DNA of 64,000 nucleotides from the NCBI RefSeq assembly GCF_005491205.1, contig NZ_CP028035.1:496001-560000 (forward strand), read 5' to 3'. The stretch comes from Nissabacter sp. SGAir0207 (GTDB taxonomy: Bacteria; Pseudomonadota; Gammaproteobacteria; Enterobacterales; Enterobacteriaceae). The notes beneath the pieces were generated by a model. It was not told the DNA's origin. It saw only the letters and a program-made list of their open reading frames with translations, and made no database searches. This document shows positions 11,584 through 20,910 of the stretch, one piece after another. How positions within the stretch are numbered: position 1 is the stretch's first letter; the number at the start of each line of letters is the position of its first letter. Both the position numbers and the translations under genes were made by a program.

Positions 11584-13572
11584 TTATGGGTGAAGCAAAT
11601 TGTAGTCCGACAGCCAATGCTCCAGCTCGTCTGCGGGCATTGGCTTCGCGTAGAAATAGCCCTGTTTGTCATGCACGCCCATCTCATCCACGAACTGCTC
11701 CTCCTTCGCACTCTCCACCCCCTCGGCCACCACCTTCAGATTGAGGGTGCCCGCCACGGCGATAATGGCGCGTACCAGCGCCTGCGAGACGCTGTTCTCA
11801 CTGATGCCGCGCACGAAGCTCTGGTCGAGTTTGATGTAGTCGATAGGGATGCGCGCCAGCTGCGAGAGCGAAGAGTAGCCAGTGCCGAAATCATCCAGAT
11901 AGACCTCCGCGCCCAGCGCGTGCAGCTGCTCAATCAACGAGACCGCCCGCCGCTCATCGTCAATCAGGCAGCTCTCCGTCAGTTCAAAGTCGAGCAGGCA
12001 GTCGGTCATGCCCACCTCCTGCATCGCCTCGCGGAAGGTGGTGATCAGCGCGTCGCCGCTGAGCTGGCGCGCCGAGAGGTTGACGGCCACCCGCAGGTCA
12101 AAGCCCTTCTGCTGCCACGCCATCGCCTGCCGGGCAGCGCTCTCCAGCACCCACTTGCCGAGCGGCGTGATCAGCCCTGACTCCTCGGCATAGGGAATGA
12201 ACTGGATGGGCTGGATCAGCCCGCGCTCCGGCGAGTACCAGCGTACCAGCGCCTCCACGCCGGTCACCCGGCCCGTGGACGAGGCAATCTTCGGCTGGTA
12301 GTAGAGCAGCAGTTGCTCCTCCTCCAGCGCCTTGCGCAGGTTGGTGTCGAGCCACATATACTCCGCGACCTTGTAGTTCATCTCCGGTGAGAAGATGCGG
12401 TGCGTGCGCTTGCCCTGCTCCTTGGCGACGTACATGGCGGTATCGGCATTACGGATCAGGCTCTCGGCGCTGGTGCCGTGGTCTGGGCAGATCGCCAGCC
12501 CGCAGGAGCAGCCGGTGTAGACCTCTATCAGCCCGATGCGGAACGGCGTCTTCAACAGGTTGTGCAGCTGCTGCGCCAGCGCCTCCAACTCCTCCAGCGA
12601 GCTGTTCTCGCACAGCAGGATAAACTCATCGCCGCCCAGCCGCGCCAGGGTCTGGTTGGGCGAGAGGCAGCCCTTCAGCGCCGTCGAGACCTCCTCCAGC
12701 AACTGGTCGCCGAACATATGGCCGTAGGCGTCATTCACCTTTTTGAAGTTATCCAGATCGAGGTAGATGATGCCCACCTGCTGTTCGCCGCGCACCGCCA
12801 GCGCCGCCTTGAGCTTCTCCATAATGGCATGGCGGTTGGGCAGGCCGGTGATGGTGTCGGTGTTGGCGAGGATGCGCAGGTGCTCCTGTGCCATGCGCTC
12901 ATCGGTGATGTCCGTGCCGGAGCAGATCAGGAAGGTCTGCTGCTTGCCGCTGCCGCTGTGCACGAACTTATTGCGGAACAGGAACAGGCGCTGCCCCTTC
13001 ACCGTATTGATCCAGCGCTCCACCTCATAGGATTGCTTGTTCTGGAAAAAGCCGGAGATGTTCTGGCGCGAGGCGGATCCCTCCTCCAGTGACATAAAGA
13101 GATCGTGCGCGCTTTTGCCGATCACGTCCTTCTCTTTGACGCCGGTGTACTCCTCGCTGAGGCGGTTGAAGCGCTGGACTTTCCCCTCCTGATCGATGAT
13201 CACGATCACCGAGTTGGCCTCTGATACCACCTGCTCGGCGAACGAGAGGCCGACCTCCAGGTCATGCGCCACGGAGGGGGTGTCATAGTAGTCAGAGGCG
13301 GTGCCCGCCCACTCCTCCGCGCCGACGCGCCGACCCACCAGATGCAGCCGCAGCGGCGCGCCATAGAGCGTGATCTCCAGCGTAAAGCTGGAGGTAATGC
13401 CGGTCAGGCCACGGATGGTGGACGCCTGATAGGGTGTCAGGGCGACCGCCACGTTGGTCATGTTTTTTTCGGCAGAGAGTTCCAGCGCGTGACTGTCTGC
13501 ATGGAGCCGCCAATAGGGGCGGGGCGTACCAAAATGTTGGTACAGGATCGAACTGTCTTGATTTTCGATCAT
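11584..13572 (-). CDS. rpfR: RpfR/PdeR-like cyclic-di-GMP enzyme (FI-PAS-GGDEF-EAL)
   Basis: A 662-residue cytoplasmic protein. Residues about 1-95 match the N-terminal RpfF-interaction-type domain. About 105-225 is a PAS domain, which in RpfR binds the BDSF signal. About 235-395 is GGDEF with intact RLGGDEF (313-317), and about 405-655 is EAL with EALVRW at 440 and DDFGTGYSS further on. Both catalytic signatures look intact, so it may make and degrade cyclic-di-GMP. It resembles E. coli PdeR (YciR/Gmr) throughout; the rpfF neighbour favours the RpfR name. A longer frame adds 35 residues, but the ATG at 13572 has GGAGATG before it and gives the family N-terminus. Confidence 0.88.
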   Translation of the reverse strand: MIENQDSSILYQHFGTPRPYWRLHADSHALELSAEKNMTNVAVALTPYQASTIRGLTGITSSFTLEITLYGAPLRLHLVGRRVGAEEWAGTASDYYDTPSVAHDLEVGLSFAEQVVSEANSVIVIIDQEGKVQRFNRLSEEYTGVKEKDVIGKSAHDLFMSLEEGSASRQNISGFFQNKQSYEVERWINTVKGQRLFLFRNKFVHSGSGKQQTFLICSGTDITDERMAQEHLRILANTDTITGLPNRHAIMEKLKAALAVRGEQQVGIIYLDLDNFKKVNDAYGHMFGDQLLEEVSTALKGCLSPNQTLARLGGDEFILLCENSSLEELEALAQQLHNLLKTPFRIGLIEVYTGCSCGLAICPDHGTSAESLIRNADTAMYVAKEQGKRTHRIFSPEMNYKVAEYMWLDTNLRKALEEEQLLLYYQPKIASSTGRVTGVEALVRWYSPERGLIQPIQFIPYAEESGLITPLGKWVLESAARQAMAWQQKGFDLRVAVNLSARQLSGDALITTFREAMQEVGMTDCLLDFELTESCLIDDERRAVSLIEQLHALGAEVYLDDFGTGYSSLSQLARIPIDYIKLDQSFVRGISENSVSQALVRAIIAVAGTLNLKVVAEGVESAKEEQFVDEMGVHDKQGYFYAKPMPADELEHWLSDYNLLHP

Positions 13573-13770
13573 GAAAACATCTCCGCAGAAGAGGCTGAGT
13601 ATACCGGATGGCGCCGGCACATCCGCCGGGATGGCTGGGCCTGGTCTTGCAGGCAGAACATCACTAGGTTGCCACATAGGGTAAGGGGGTTGCTAAAAAT
13701 TATAGTAAGGACTCTCCCAATCCCCTGTGGTTAAGCGTAGCGAGTGTTAACAGGGGCGTCATGGTTAATT

Positions 13771-13800
13771 GCGGGCGGGGAGGCCAGTGGCCTCCCGCAC
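13771..13800 (-). terminator. Hairpin after bglX
   Basis: GGGAGGCCACTGGCCTCCC forms a stem 5 nt past the bglX stop on the minus strand. The T-tract is poor, so termination may be weak or need help. Confidence 0.4.
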
Positions 13801-13804
13801 CCCG

Positions 13805-16108
13805 TTACTCGGTCAGCAGGAAGCTTTGCTTCTTCACGTTCTGCGAGTCGAGGCCGATAAAGACGTTGAACCGCCCCGGCTCGGAGGCCCACTTCAGCTG
13901 GTTGTTGTAGAAGCGCAGCGCACTCTCGTCGATCGGGAAGCTCACCACCTGCTTCTCGCCCGGCTGCAACATCACCTTTTTGAAGTTTTTCAGCTGTTTC
14001 ACGGGCTGGGCCAGCGAGGCGGTCACATCCTGTAAGTAGAGCTGCACCACCGTCGCCCCGGCACGGTCACCGCTGTTGGTGACCGTCACGCTGGCGTTGA
14101 TCTGCCCATGCCGCCCCAGCGTTGAGCCAGAGAGCGCGATCTCCGACACCTCGAAGTTGGTATAGCTCAGGCCATAGCCGAACGGGTAGAGCGGCCCATT
14201 GGTGATGTCGAAGTAGCGGGTAGTGTACTTGTCCGGCTTTTGCGGGTTGAACGGCCGGCCGGTGTTCAGCACATTGTAGTAGAGCGGCACCTGGCCCACC
14301 GCGCGCGGGAAGGTCATTGGCAGCTTGCCGGAGGGATTATAGTCGCCGAACAGCACGTCAGCGATGGCATTGCCGCCCTCGGTGCCGCTGAACCAGGTCT
14401 CCAGCATCGCATCGGCATTCTCGCTCTCCCACGGCAGCGCCAGCGGGCGGCCATTCATCAGCACCAGCACCAGCGGCTTGCCGGTGGCTTTCAACGCCTT
14501 CAACAGGTCACGCTGGCTCTCCGGGATGGTGATGTCGCTGCGGCTGGAGGCCTCGTGGGCCATGCCCTGCGATTCGCCCACCGCCGCCACGATCACATCC
14601 GCCTGCTTCGCCACCTGCACCGCCTCATCGATCATCTGCTGCGGCGTGCGCGGGTCATTTACCACCGCTTTGTCATAGGAGTTGAGGTAGTCCACGATCG
14701 CCTGATCGTTGGTGACATTCGCGCCACGCGCATAGAGCAGCTTAGCGCGGTCGCCGACCGCACTCTCCATCCCCTGCCAGAGGGTGACCGACTGCGCGGC
14801 GACACCGGCCGCCGACCAGCTGCCCATGATGTCACGCTGGCTCTGTGCCAACGGCCCGATCACGGCGATGGTGCCGGTTTTTTTGAGCGGCAGCGTCTGG
14901 TGATCATTCTTCAGCAGGACCATTGCGGTGCGCGCCACTTCGCGTGCCTCCTTGCGATGCAAACGGCTCTCGGCATTGGTATCCGCCGGGTCAGTGGAGG
15001 CCGGGCCAAGGTGGCGGTAAGGATCGGCGAACAGCCCCATGTCCCACTTCACGTCCAGCACATTGCGCACCGCGCGGTCGAGATCGCGCTCGCTGATCAG
15101 GCCATCTTTCAACAGCCCTTTCAGGTAGAGGCCATACATGTTGTCGGCCATGTCCATATCAACGCCAGCCTTGAGCGCCATCGCCGCCGCCTGTCGGTTG
15201 TCCTGCGCCACGCCATGTTTCACCAGACCGCCGATCGCGCCGTGGTCACTGACCGTCACGCCGTGGAAGCCCCACTGCTGGCGTAAAATGTCCTGCAACA
15301 GCCAGGTGTTGGAGGTGGCGGGCATCCCATTGACCGCGTTCAGGGCCACCATCACGCCGCCAGCGCCGGCATCCAGCGCCGCCTTATAGGGCGGCAGGTA
15401 CTCCTGAAACATCTTCGGCAGGGACATATCGACAGTGTTGTAGTCACGCCCGCCCTCCGCCGCGCCATAGGTGGCATAGTGCTTGACGTTAGCCATCACA
15501 TTGCCCGGCGCGGAGGGATCATCGCCCTGATAGGCTTTCACCAGCACCTCGGCCAGCCGTGAGGTGAGGTAGGTATCCTCGCCGAACCCCTCGGAGACGC
15601 GGCCCCAGCGCGCGTCACGGGTGATATCGACCATCGGTGAGAAGGTCATGTTCAGGCCATCGGCGGCGGCTTCCGTGGCGGAGACGCGCCCGCTCAGCGC
15701 CACGGCGTCCAGATCCCAACTCGCCGCCAGCCCAAGGCTGATCGGGAAGATGGTGCGCTGCCCGTGCACCACGTCATAGGCGTAGAACAGCGGGATCTTC
15801 AGGCGGCTGTGCTGCACCTGATCCTGCATCCGGCGGATGTCCGGCTTAGTCACGGTATTGAACATGCCGCCCACCTTACCGGCGCGGATGTCCGCCATGA
15901 TCGCCTCTTTCGGGTACTCGGAGCCGACGGTCACCAGATTGAGCTGGCCGATCTTCTCATCCAGCGTCATCTGCTTGAGCAAATGATCAATAAAGGCGGT
16001 TTTCTCTTTGACCTGATACTGCGGGGCGGTATTGACCACCAACGGCTGGGCGAATGCGGGCGTGAACGCCAATGAGACCAGAATGCCAAGTAAACAACGC
16101 TTATTCAT
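13805..16108 (-). CDS. bglX: Periplasmic beta-glucosidase BglX, glycoside hydrolase family 3
   Basis: A 767-residue secreted enzyme that hydrolyses beta-glucosides in the periplasm. Residues 1-20 are a signal peptide (MNKRCLLGILVSLAFTPAFA). The N-terminal GH3 barrel carries KHYATYGAAEGGRDYN and the nucleophile in VTVSDHGAIGG (D288). The alpha/beta sandwich domain and a C-terminal fibronectin-III-like domain (from about residue 650) complete the usual BglX plan and length. The start is the only ATG that gives the signal peptide. It stands as a single gene downstream of no obvious operon partner. Confidence 0.93.
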   Translation of the reverse strand: MNKRCLLGILVSLAFTPAFAQPLVVNTAPQYQVKEKTAFIDHLLKQMTLDEKIGQLNLVTVGSEYPKEAIMADIRAGKVGGMFNTVTKPDIRRMQDQVQHSRLKIPLFYAYDVVHGQRTIFPISLGLAASWDLDAVALSGRVSATEAAADGLNMTFSPMVDITRDARWGRVSEGFGEDTYLTSRLAEVLVKAYQGDDPSAPGNVMANVKHYATYGAAEGGRDYNTVDMSLPKMFQEYLPPYKAALDAGAGGVMVALNAVNGMPATSNTWLLQDILRQQWGFHGVTVSDHGAIGGLVKHGVAQDNRQAAAMALKAGVDMDMADNMYGLYLKGLLKDGLISERDLDRAVRNVLDVKWDMGLFADPYRHLGPASTDPADTNAESRLHRKEAREVARTAMVLLKNDHQTLPLKKTGTIAVIGPLAQSQRDIMGSWSAAGVAAQSVTLWQGMESAVGDRAKLLYARGANVTNDQAIVDYLNSYDKAVVNDPRTPQQMIDEAVQVAKQADVIVAAVGESQGMAHEASSRSDITIPESQRDLLKALKATGKPLVLVLMNGRPLALPWESENADAMLETWFSGTEGGNAIADVLFGDYNPSGKLPMTFPRAVGQVPLYYNVLNTGRPFNPQKPDKYTTRYFDITNGPLYPFGYGLSYTNFEVSEIALSGSTLGRHGQINASVTVTNSGDRAGATVVQLYLQDVTASLAQPVKQLKNFKKVMLQPGEKQVVSFPIDESALRFYNNQLKWASEPGRFNVFIGLDSQNVKKQSFLLTE

Positions 16109-16435
16109 CAGTAATCCTTTACAGGCTTCATCAGCCTGGTGAGTAGTGCCGTCAGCCGTGGCGGCCTGAACCTTGCCTGTCCGGGAGGGTGAACGGAGAG
16201 AATCTAACCGCCACCCTGAATGTTATCAATTGATATTACGACGGTTCATTAGTTTACAACCAACTTTGCGAGGCATTACGAAAATTTGCGCCAGCACTGC
16301 CATTTCCTATCCATCAGGCGCTCACTCCCCCACTTGGCGTTTATTGCGCCAAGCGCCTGATATCAGACTAGACTTATTTTTAGACAGGGTAATCCGCCAA
16401 CGCCTGGCGGACGACAGACAATAGGGAGAAGAGTG
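16109..16435. other. Intergenic region between bglX and the small membrane protein
   Basis: Holds the divergent promoters of bglX and the small ORF. An inverted repeat CTTGGCG-TTTATTG-CGCCAAG (about 16331-16351) is the only clear structure; it could be an operator. No further gene is seen. Confidence 0.4.
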
Positions 16436-16615
16436 ATGATGCTGATGATATTTGCGGTGATGAGCTGGATCTGCTGCCTGATCACCGGGGGATGCTTTGT
16501 CTACTGGAAACAGGTAAAAAACTCTAACGGCGTGATCGCCTTCTGGACCTCCGCCATCATGACGCTGGTGATCGCCGTCATCTATCTGGTCGCCCTCTCC
16601 AGATATGGGCATTAG
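16436..16615 (+). CDS. Small two-helix membrane protein, function unknown
   Basis: A 59-residue hydrophobic protein. Two membrane helices are visible, about residues 2-24 (IFAVMSWICCLITGGCFVYW) and 35-55 (AIMTLVIAVIYLVAL), joined by a short polar loop with KQVKNSNG. GGGAG lies 7 nt before the ATG at 16436; a GTG one codon earlier and a second ATG are also possible. The good ribosome site and clear topology support a real gene. I do not recognise the family. It lies between bglX and the restriction-modification genes and is preceded by the inverted repeat described above. Confidence 0.6.
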   Translation: MMLMIFAVMSWICCLITGGCFVYWKQVKNSNGVIAFWTSAIMTLVIAVIYLVALSRYGH

Positions 16616-17191
16616 TGGGGGGAGGGCGTAGAAGCGGCCACAAAAGTGTGGGGTAAGTACCGCCCTTTCCCAGACCCAACAAAAGAGCCACTGTTGCAGG
16701 GTGGCTTTGTTAGGACTTTGGACGATGCGGAATTTTTATCGTTACTTTTGCCGGGACACTACACACCCTTTTTGTTCATCCCGCTTATTATCCAGAATGT
16801 CTTTTTTATGTTTAATCGATTGTGATGTAGCCATTGCCCAAAGAATTAATAAAATCAGAGATGCTGTTTTTCTGTCAAATTCACGCAATGAATTTAATAA
16901 TTAATCATTATAATATTTATTTAAAAATACAAGCGCTTTATTTGTGAATTTTTTTATTTAATATCAATTGGTTGGATTGATTTTCATCTTCTTTTTCGCC
17001 GCCATTAATGTGTTAACCCTCTTATTTTGACAAAAAAATCATCCCCTAAAGTCAGCTATGGCTGTACTCCTGCGCTCTGGCGTTATCATTTTGCACAATT
17101 CAGTTGGTGCGCCAGCAACGTGTGGGTTTTTAACCAAATAGTTATCTCGGCGTAACAATTGCACTTCCTTTATATTTTTCCTGGAATAATT
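16616..17191. other. AT-rich intergenic region before hsdM (about 575 bp)
   Basis: No supported gene. A hairpin GCCAC...GTGGC followed by TTTGTT near 16687-16711 may end the small-protein transcript. A TTGACA at about 17026 could serve as a -35 element but lacks a good -10 at the normal distance. The composition drops sharply here compared with the left side. Confidence 0.45.
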
Positions 17192-19549
17192 ATGGCTGAT
17201 AACAATTTCTCGCAAATCGTCGCTTTTATTTGGTCAGTGGCGGATCTGCTTCGCGGTGATTTTAAGCAATCCCAATATGGACGCATAATCCTGCCCTTCA
17301 CGCTGTTGCGCCGTCTGGAGTGTGTGCTGGCGCCTACCAAAGACGTGGTGATCGCTGAGGCTGAAAGGTTGAACACCAGTACGTTACCTGAAGAGGCTAA
17401 AGAGAAATTTTTGCTGCGCGCCAGCGGACTGTCCTTCTTTAATACCTCGAAGATGGATCTTGGCAAGATGGGGCAACATCACATCAAAGCCAATCTGGAA
17501 AATTACATTCACTCTTTCTCCAAAGACGCCCGTGAAATCTTTGAGCATTTTAATTTCATTGAGCTTCTCGGCCATTTGCAGGAAGCCAATCTGCTTTTTA
17601 AGGTGATGGAGAGGTTTGCGACCACCGATCTCAGTCCCAAAAAACTTTCCAACCACACGATGGGCTTGGTGTTTGAAGAGCTAATCCGCCGCTTTGCGGA
17701 GAGTTCCAATGAGACCGCTGGGGAGCACTTTACTCCGCGCGATATTGTGCGTTTGACCACCTCATTGGTGTTCATGCATGACAATGATCTCCTGCTGAAA
17801 GAGGGTATCATCCGCACCCTTTACGACCCGACGGCAGGTACTGGCGGTTTTCTCTCCTCTGGTATGGAGTATGTGCACAAACTGAATCCACATGCAGTCA
17901 TACGCGCCTTTGGTCAGGAGCTGAACCCGGAATCCTATGCCATCTGTAAAGCGGACATGCTGATTAAGGGCCAGGATGTCAGCCGTATCAAGCTGGGCAA
18001 CACGCTTTCTAACGACCAACTCCCACAAGATCAATTTGACTACATGCTCTCCAACCCGCCATTCGGTGTGGATTGGAAAAAGATTGAACGCGAGATCAAC
18101 GACGAGCACCAACTGAAGGGCCTTAATGGCCGCTTTGGTCCGGGCCTGCCGCGCGTTTCTGATGGCTCGCTGCTGTTTCTGTTGCATCTCATCAGCAAAA
18201 TGCGCGACAGCCACACGGATGGCGCGGCGAGCGGTGGCGGACGTATCGGGATTATTCTCAACGGCTCCCCACTGTTTACCGGTGGGGCGGGTAGCGGTGA
18301 GAGTGAAATCCGCCGCTATATTCTGGAAGCCGACTTGCTGGAGGGCATCGTCGCGCTGCCAACCGATATGTTCTACAACACGGGCATCGCGACCTATGTC
18401 TGGATTTTGTCGAACAAAAAATCAGAAGAGCGCAAAGGCAAAGTGCAGCTGATCGATGGCACCAACTTGTACGGGAAAATGCGTAAATCGCTAGGCTCGA
18501 AGCGTAACCTGATGGGTGAAGACGATATCAGGCTGATTACGCAGACCTTCGGCGATTTTGAAATGGTTGCTACGACTTCGTTGGAAAAACGTGGACTGGA
18601 AAAAGCATCCGAACAGACATCCAACCGTGGCCGCCAGTCTGCCACGACGAAAACTGAAACCTCGAAAACCTTCGCCAGCAAAATCTTCAACACCACCGAT
18701 TTCGGTTATCGCCGCCTGACCATTGAACGCCCACTGCGGTTATCTGCACAGGTGACGGATGAAGCCATTGCCACCCTACGCTTTGCACCAAAGCCGTTTA
18801 ATGCGCCGATGGAACGTCTATATGAAGCGTTTTCTGCGCAGTGGCAGAGAGATAACTACGGTGATTTCTCTGAGCTGGAAGTAGAAGCGCGCGCCATTAT
18901 CAAAGCGGAATTTGCTGAGCTGAAAGATAAGCAAATCAAGGGCCTGTTAGACAGAGAGCTGTGGCGGACACAACGCGCGTTAATGGATAAAGCACAGCAA
19001 ATTCAGACGGCATTGGGTGCGCAGGCGGGGGGTAAAGCGGTTGTCAGCCATGACTTCAACCAGTTCCAGCTCACGCTCAAAGAAGCGATTAAAACCGCGG
19101 GCGTGAAGCTGGATGCCAAAGAGAATAAACAGTTCATTGACGCCATCACCACTAAAAATCCGAATGCCGAACCAGTAATCAAAAAGGTGCTGAAAGAAGC
19201 CGCCCAGCCGCTCTACGGCGCATTTGAGTACCAAGGCAAAGTGGTGGAATTTGAGCAGGATGGCGATCTGCGGGATAACGAGAACGTACCGCTAAACCCG
19301 GCGGTCTCCACCAGCGACCTGATTGAAAACTATTTCGAGTCTGAGGTACTGCCGCATGTAGCCGATGCGTGGATTAATGCCGATAAGCGTGATGCGAAGG
19401 ATGGTGAAGTAGGGATTGTTGGTTACGAGATTCCGTTCAACCGGCACTTCTATGTTTACCAGCCGCCACGCCCGCTGGAAGAAATTGATGCCGATCTGGA
19501 TGCGGTCAGCGCCGAGATTATGAAGCTGCTGCAGGAGGTACATTCGTGA
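17192..19549 (+). CDS. hsdM: Type I restriction-modification system, methyltransferase subunit HsdM
   Basis: A 785-residue adenine-N6 methyltransferase that, with HsdS, methylates the recognition site and is part of the restriction complex with HsdR. The N-terminal helical domain covers residues 1-140. The SAM-binding motif DPTAGTGGF is at 212-220 and the catalytic NPPF at 288-291. Beyond about residue 500 there is a long C-terminal extension, about 250 residues more than the classical 500-530-residue subunits, rich in charged helices. An in-frame ATG 11 codons upstream gives an unlikely hydrophobic start; [14 protein letters not shown] at 17192 is the usual N-terminus. The stop overlaps the start of hsdS. 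Confidence 0.93.
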   Translation: MADNNFSQIVAFIWSVADLLRGDFKQSQYGRIILPFTLLRRLECVLAPTKDVVIAEAERLNTSTLPEEAKEKFLLRASGLSFFNTSKMDLGKMGQHHIKANLENYIHSFSKDAREIFEHFNFIELLGHLQEANLLFKVMERFATTDLSPKKLSNHTMGLVFEELIRRFAESSNETAGEHFTPRDIVRLTTSLVFMHDNDLLLKEGIIRTLYDPTAGTGGFLSSGMEYVHKLNPHAVIRAFGQELNPESYAICKADMLIKGQDVSRIKLGNTLSNDQLPQDQFDYMLSNPPFGVDWKKIEREINDEHQLKGLNGRFGPGLPRVSDGSLLFLLHLISKMRDSHTDGAASGGGRIGIILNGSPLFTGGAGSGESEIRRYILEADLLEGIVALPTDMFYNTGIATYVWILSNKKSEERKGKVQLIDGTNLYGKMRKSLGSKRNLMGEDDIRLITQTFGDFEMVATTSLEKRGLEKASEQTSNRGRQSATTKTETSKTFASKIFNTTDFGYRRLTIERPLRLSAQVTDEAIATLRFAPKPFNAPMERLYEAFSAQWQRDNYGDFSELEVEARAIIKAEFAELKDKQIKGLLDRELWRTQRALMDKAQQIQTALGAQAGGKAVVSHDFNQFQLTLKEAIKTAGVKLDAKENKQFIDAITTKNPNAEPVIKKVLKEAAQPLYGAFEYQGKVVEFEQDGDLRDNENVPLNPAVSTSDLIENYFESEVLPHVADAWINADKRDAKDGEVGIVGYEIPFNRHFYVYQPPRPLEEIDADLDAVSAEIMKLLQEVHS

Positions 19550-20910
19550 TGGCTAAGTATAAGGCGTATCCGGAGTATAAGGATTCTGGGGTGGAGTGGT
19601 GTACTGTGCTACCTCGTGGCTGGAAACGGGTTAATTTGAGGTGGTTATCCAATATCTATGCAGGAGGCACTCCTTCCAAAAATATTATGGATTACTGGGA
19701 AAATGGCACAGTACCTTGGATTAACTCGGGAGCAGTAAACCAAAGTTATGTAACAGAGCCGTCCACATTTATTTCAAAAGCTGCGTTTGAAAATAGTAGT
19801 GCCAAGTGGATACCAAAAGGAGCTCTGGTTGTCGCTTTAGCTGGACAAGGGAAAACTAAAGGTATGGTTGCTCAGCTTGGTATAAATACCACATGCAATC
19901 AGTCAATGGCTGCAATCGTATTACACAGTGAGATGCAATCCAGTTATATATTTTGGTGGCTTACATCTAACTATCAAAATATACGCAATATGGCGGGCGG
20001 AGATCTAAGAGATGGATTAAACCTTGAACTATTGGGAAATGTACAATGTCCTCAGCCGTCTGATTATGAGTGTACTAAAATTTCCATGTTCCTCGACCAC
20101 GAAACTGCAAAAATCGATAACCTAATCGAGAAGCAACAGCAACTGATTGAACTGTTGAAAGAAAAACGTCAGGCAGTGATTAGCCATGCCGTTACCAAAG
20201 GGCTAAACCCTAATGTGCCGATGAAAGATTCTGGTGTTGAATGGTTGGGGGAAGTTCCGGAGCATTGGAGTTTAAAAAGTTTCCGATATGCTTGCTTAAT
20301 TTATAGAGGTAAATTTGGCCACCGTCCTCGAAATGACCCTTCTTTATATGATGGTGACTACCCTTTTATTCAAACAGGGGATGTTGCTCGAGCAAGTAAA
20401 TTCATTGAGACATATTCACAAACACTCAATGAAAAGGGAAAGGCTGTAAGTCAATTATTCCCATCTGGAACGTTGATGATGGCAATTGCTGCAAACATTG
20501 GGGATACGGCTATTCTTGGATTTGAGGCATACGCTCCAGACAGCGTTGTTGGATTCAAGCCCTATCAAAACCTTCATCTGGAATTCTTGCGCTACAGTTT
20601 TATGGCTGCGTTACCCGCGTTAGAACAAACATCGACACAAAGCACCCAAGCAAATTTGAATATTGATAGAATTGGTGCGGTTAAAGCAGTTTTTCCTTCC
20701 TTGGAGGAACAGCTAGATATCATCGATTATTTAGATAATATGTTGTGTTCGTATGATTCAATTGAAGAAAATGCCAACCAAGCCATCCAACTCCTTCAGG
20801 AACGCCGCACCGCCCTGATCTCCGCTGCCGTCACCGGAAAAATCGATGTGCGCGATTGGGTTGCCCCGGACACGCAAGAAGTTGAGGAGCCAGAGGAGAT
20901 CACCGCATGA
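19549..20910 (+). CDS. hsdS: Type I restriction-modification system, specificity subunit HsdS
   Basis: A 453-residue specificity protein with two target-recognition domains that define the two halves of the DNA site. The half-repeat signature KDSGVEW occurs at residues 11-17 and again at 226-232. Recognition domain 1 spans about 20-175, the central conserved helix pair about 178-240 (IEKQQQLIELLKEKRQAVIS), domain 2 about 240-385, and the second helix region about 395-435 (LLQERRTALISAAVTGKID). The recognition domains are visibly AT-rich against the conserved parts, as usual for genes that swap these segments. AGGAGG lies upstream; GTG at 19546 is an alternative start. It overlaps hsdM by one base and hsdR by four. 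Confidence 0.93.
   Translation: MAKYKAYPEYKDSGVEWCTVLPRGWKRVNLRWLSNIYAGGTPSKNIMDYWENGTVPWINSGAVNQSYVTEPSTFISKAAFENSSAKWIPKGALVVALAGQGKTKGMVAQLGINTTCNQSMAAIVLHSEMQSSYIFWWLTSNYQNIRNMAGGDLRDGLNLELLGNVQCPQPSDYECTKISMFLDHETAKIDNLIEKQQQLIELLKEKRQAVISHAVTKGLNPNVPMKDSGVEWLGEVPEHWSLKSFRYACLIYRGKFGHRPRNDPSLYDGDYPFIQTGDVARASKFIETYSQTLNEKGKAVSQLFPSGTLMMAIAANIGDTAILGFEAYAPDSVVGFKPYQNLHLEFLRYSFMAALPALEQTSTQSTQANLNIDRIGAVKAVFPSLEEQLDIIDYLDNMLCSYDSIEENANQAIQLLQERRTALISAAVTGKIDVRDWVAPDTQEVEEPEEITA

Noticed and set aside
13573..13677. 35-residue N-terminal extension of RpfR
   Set aside because: It has no ribosome site, is rich in proline and alanine, and is absent from the related E. coli protein; the ATG at 13572 is preceded by GGAGATG.
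16675..16705. Partial similarity (ACCCAACA ... GCCAC) to the 3' end of tRNA-Ile, possibly an attachment-site remnant of the restriction island
   Set aside because: Only about 13 scattered bases agree, and the orientation is opposite to that needed for a direct repeat flanking the island.
16701..16904. 67-codon open frame upstream of hsdM
   Set aside because: No good ribosome site, composition like the AT-rich spacer, and no recognisable protein features.
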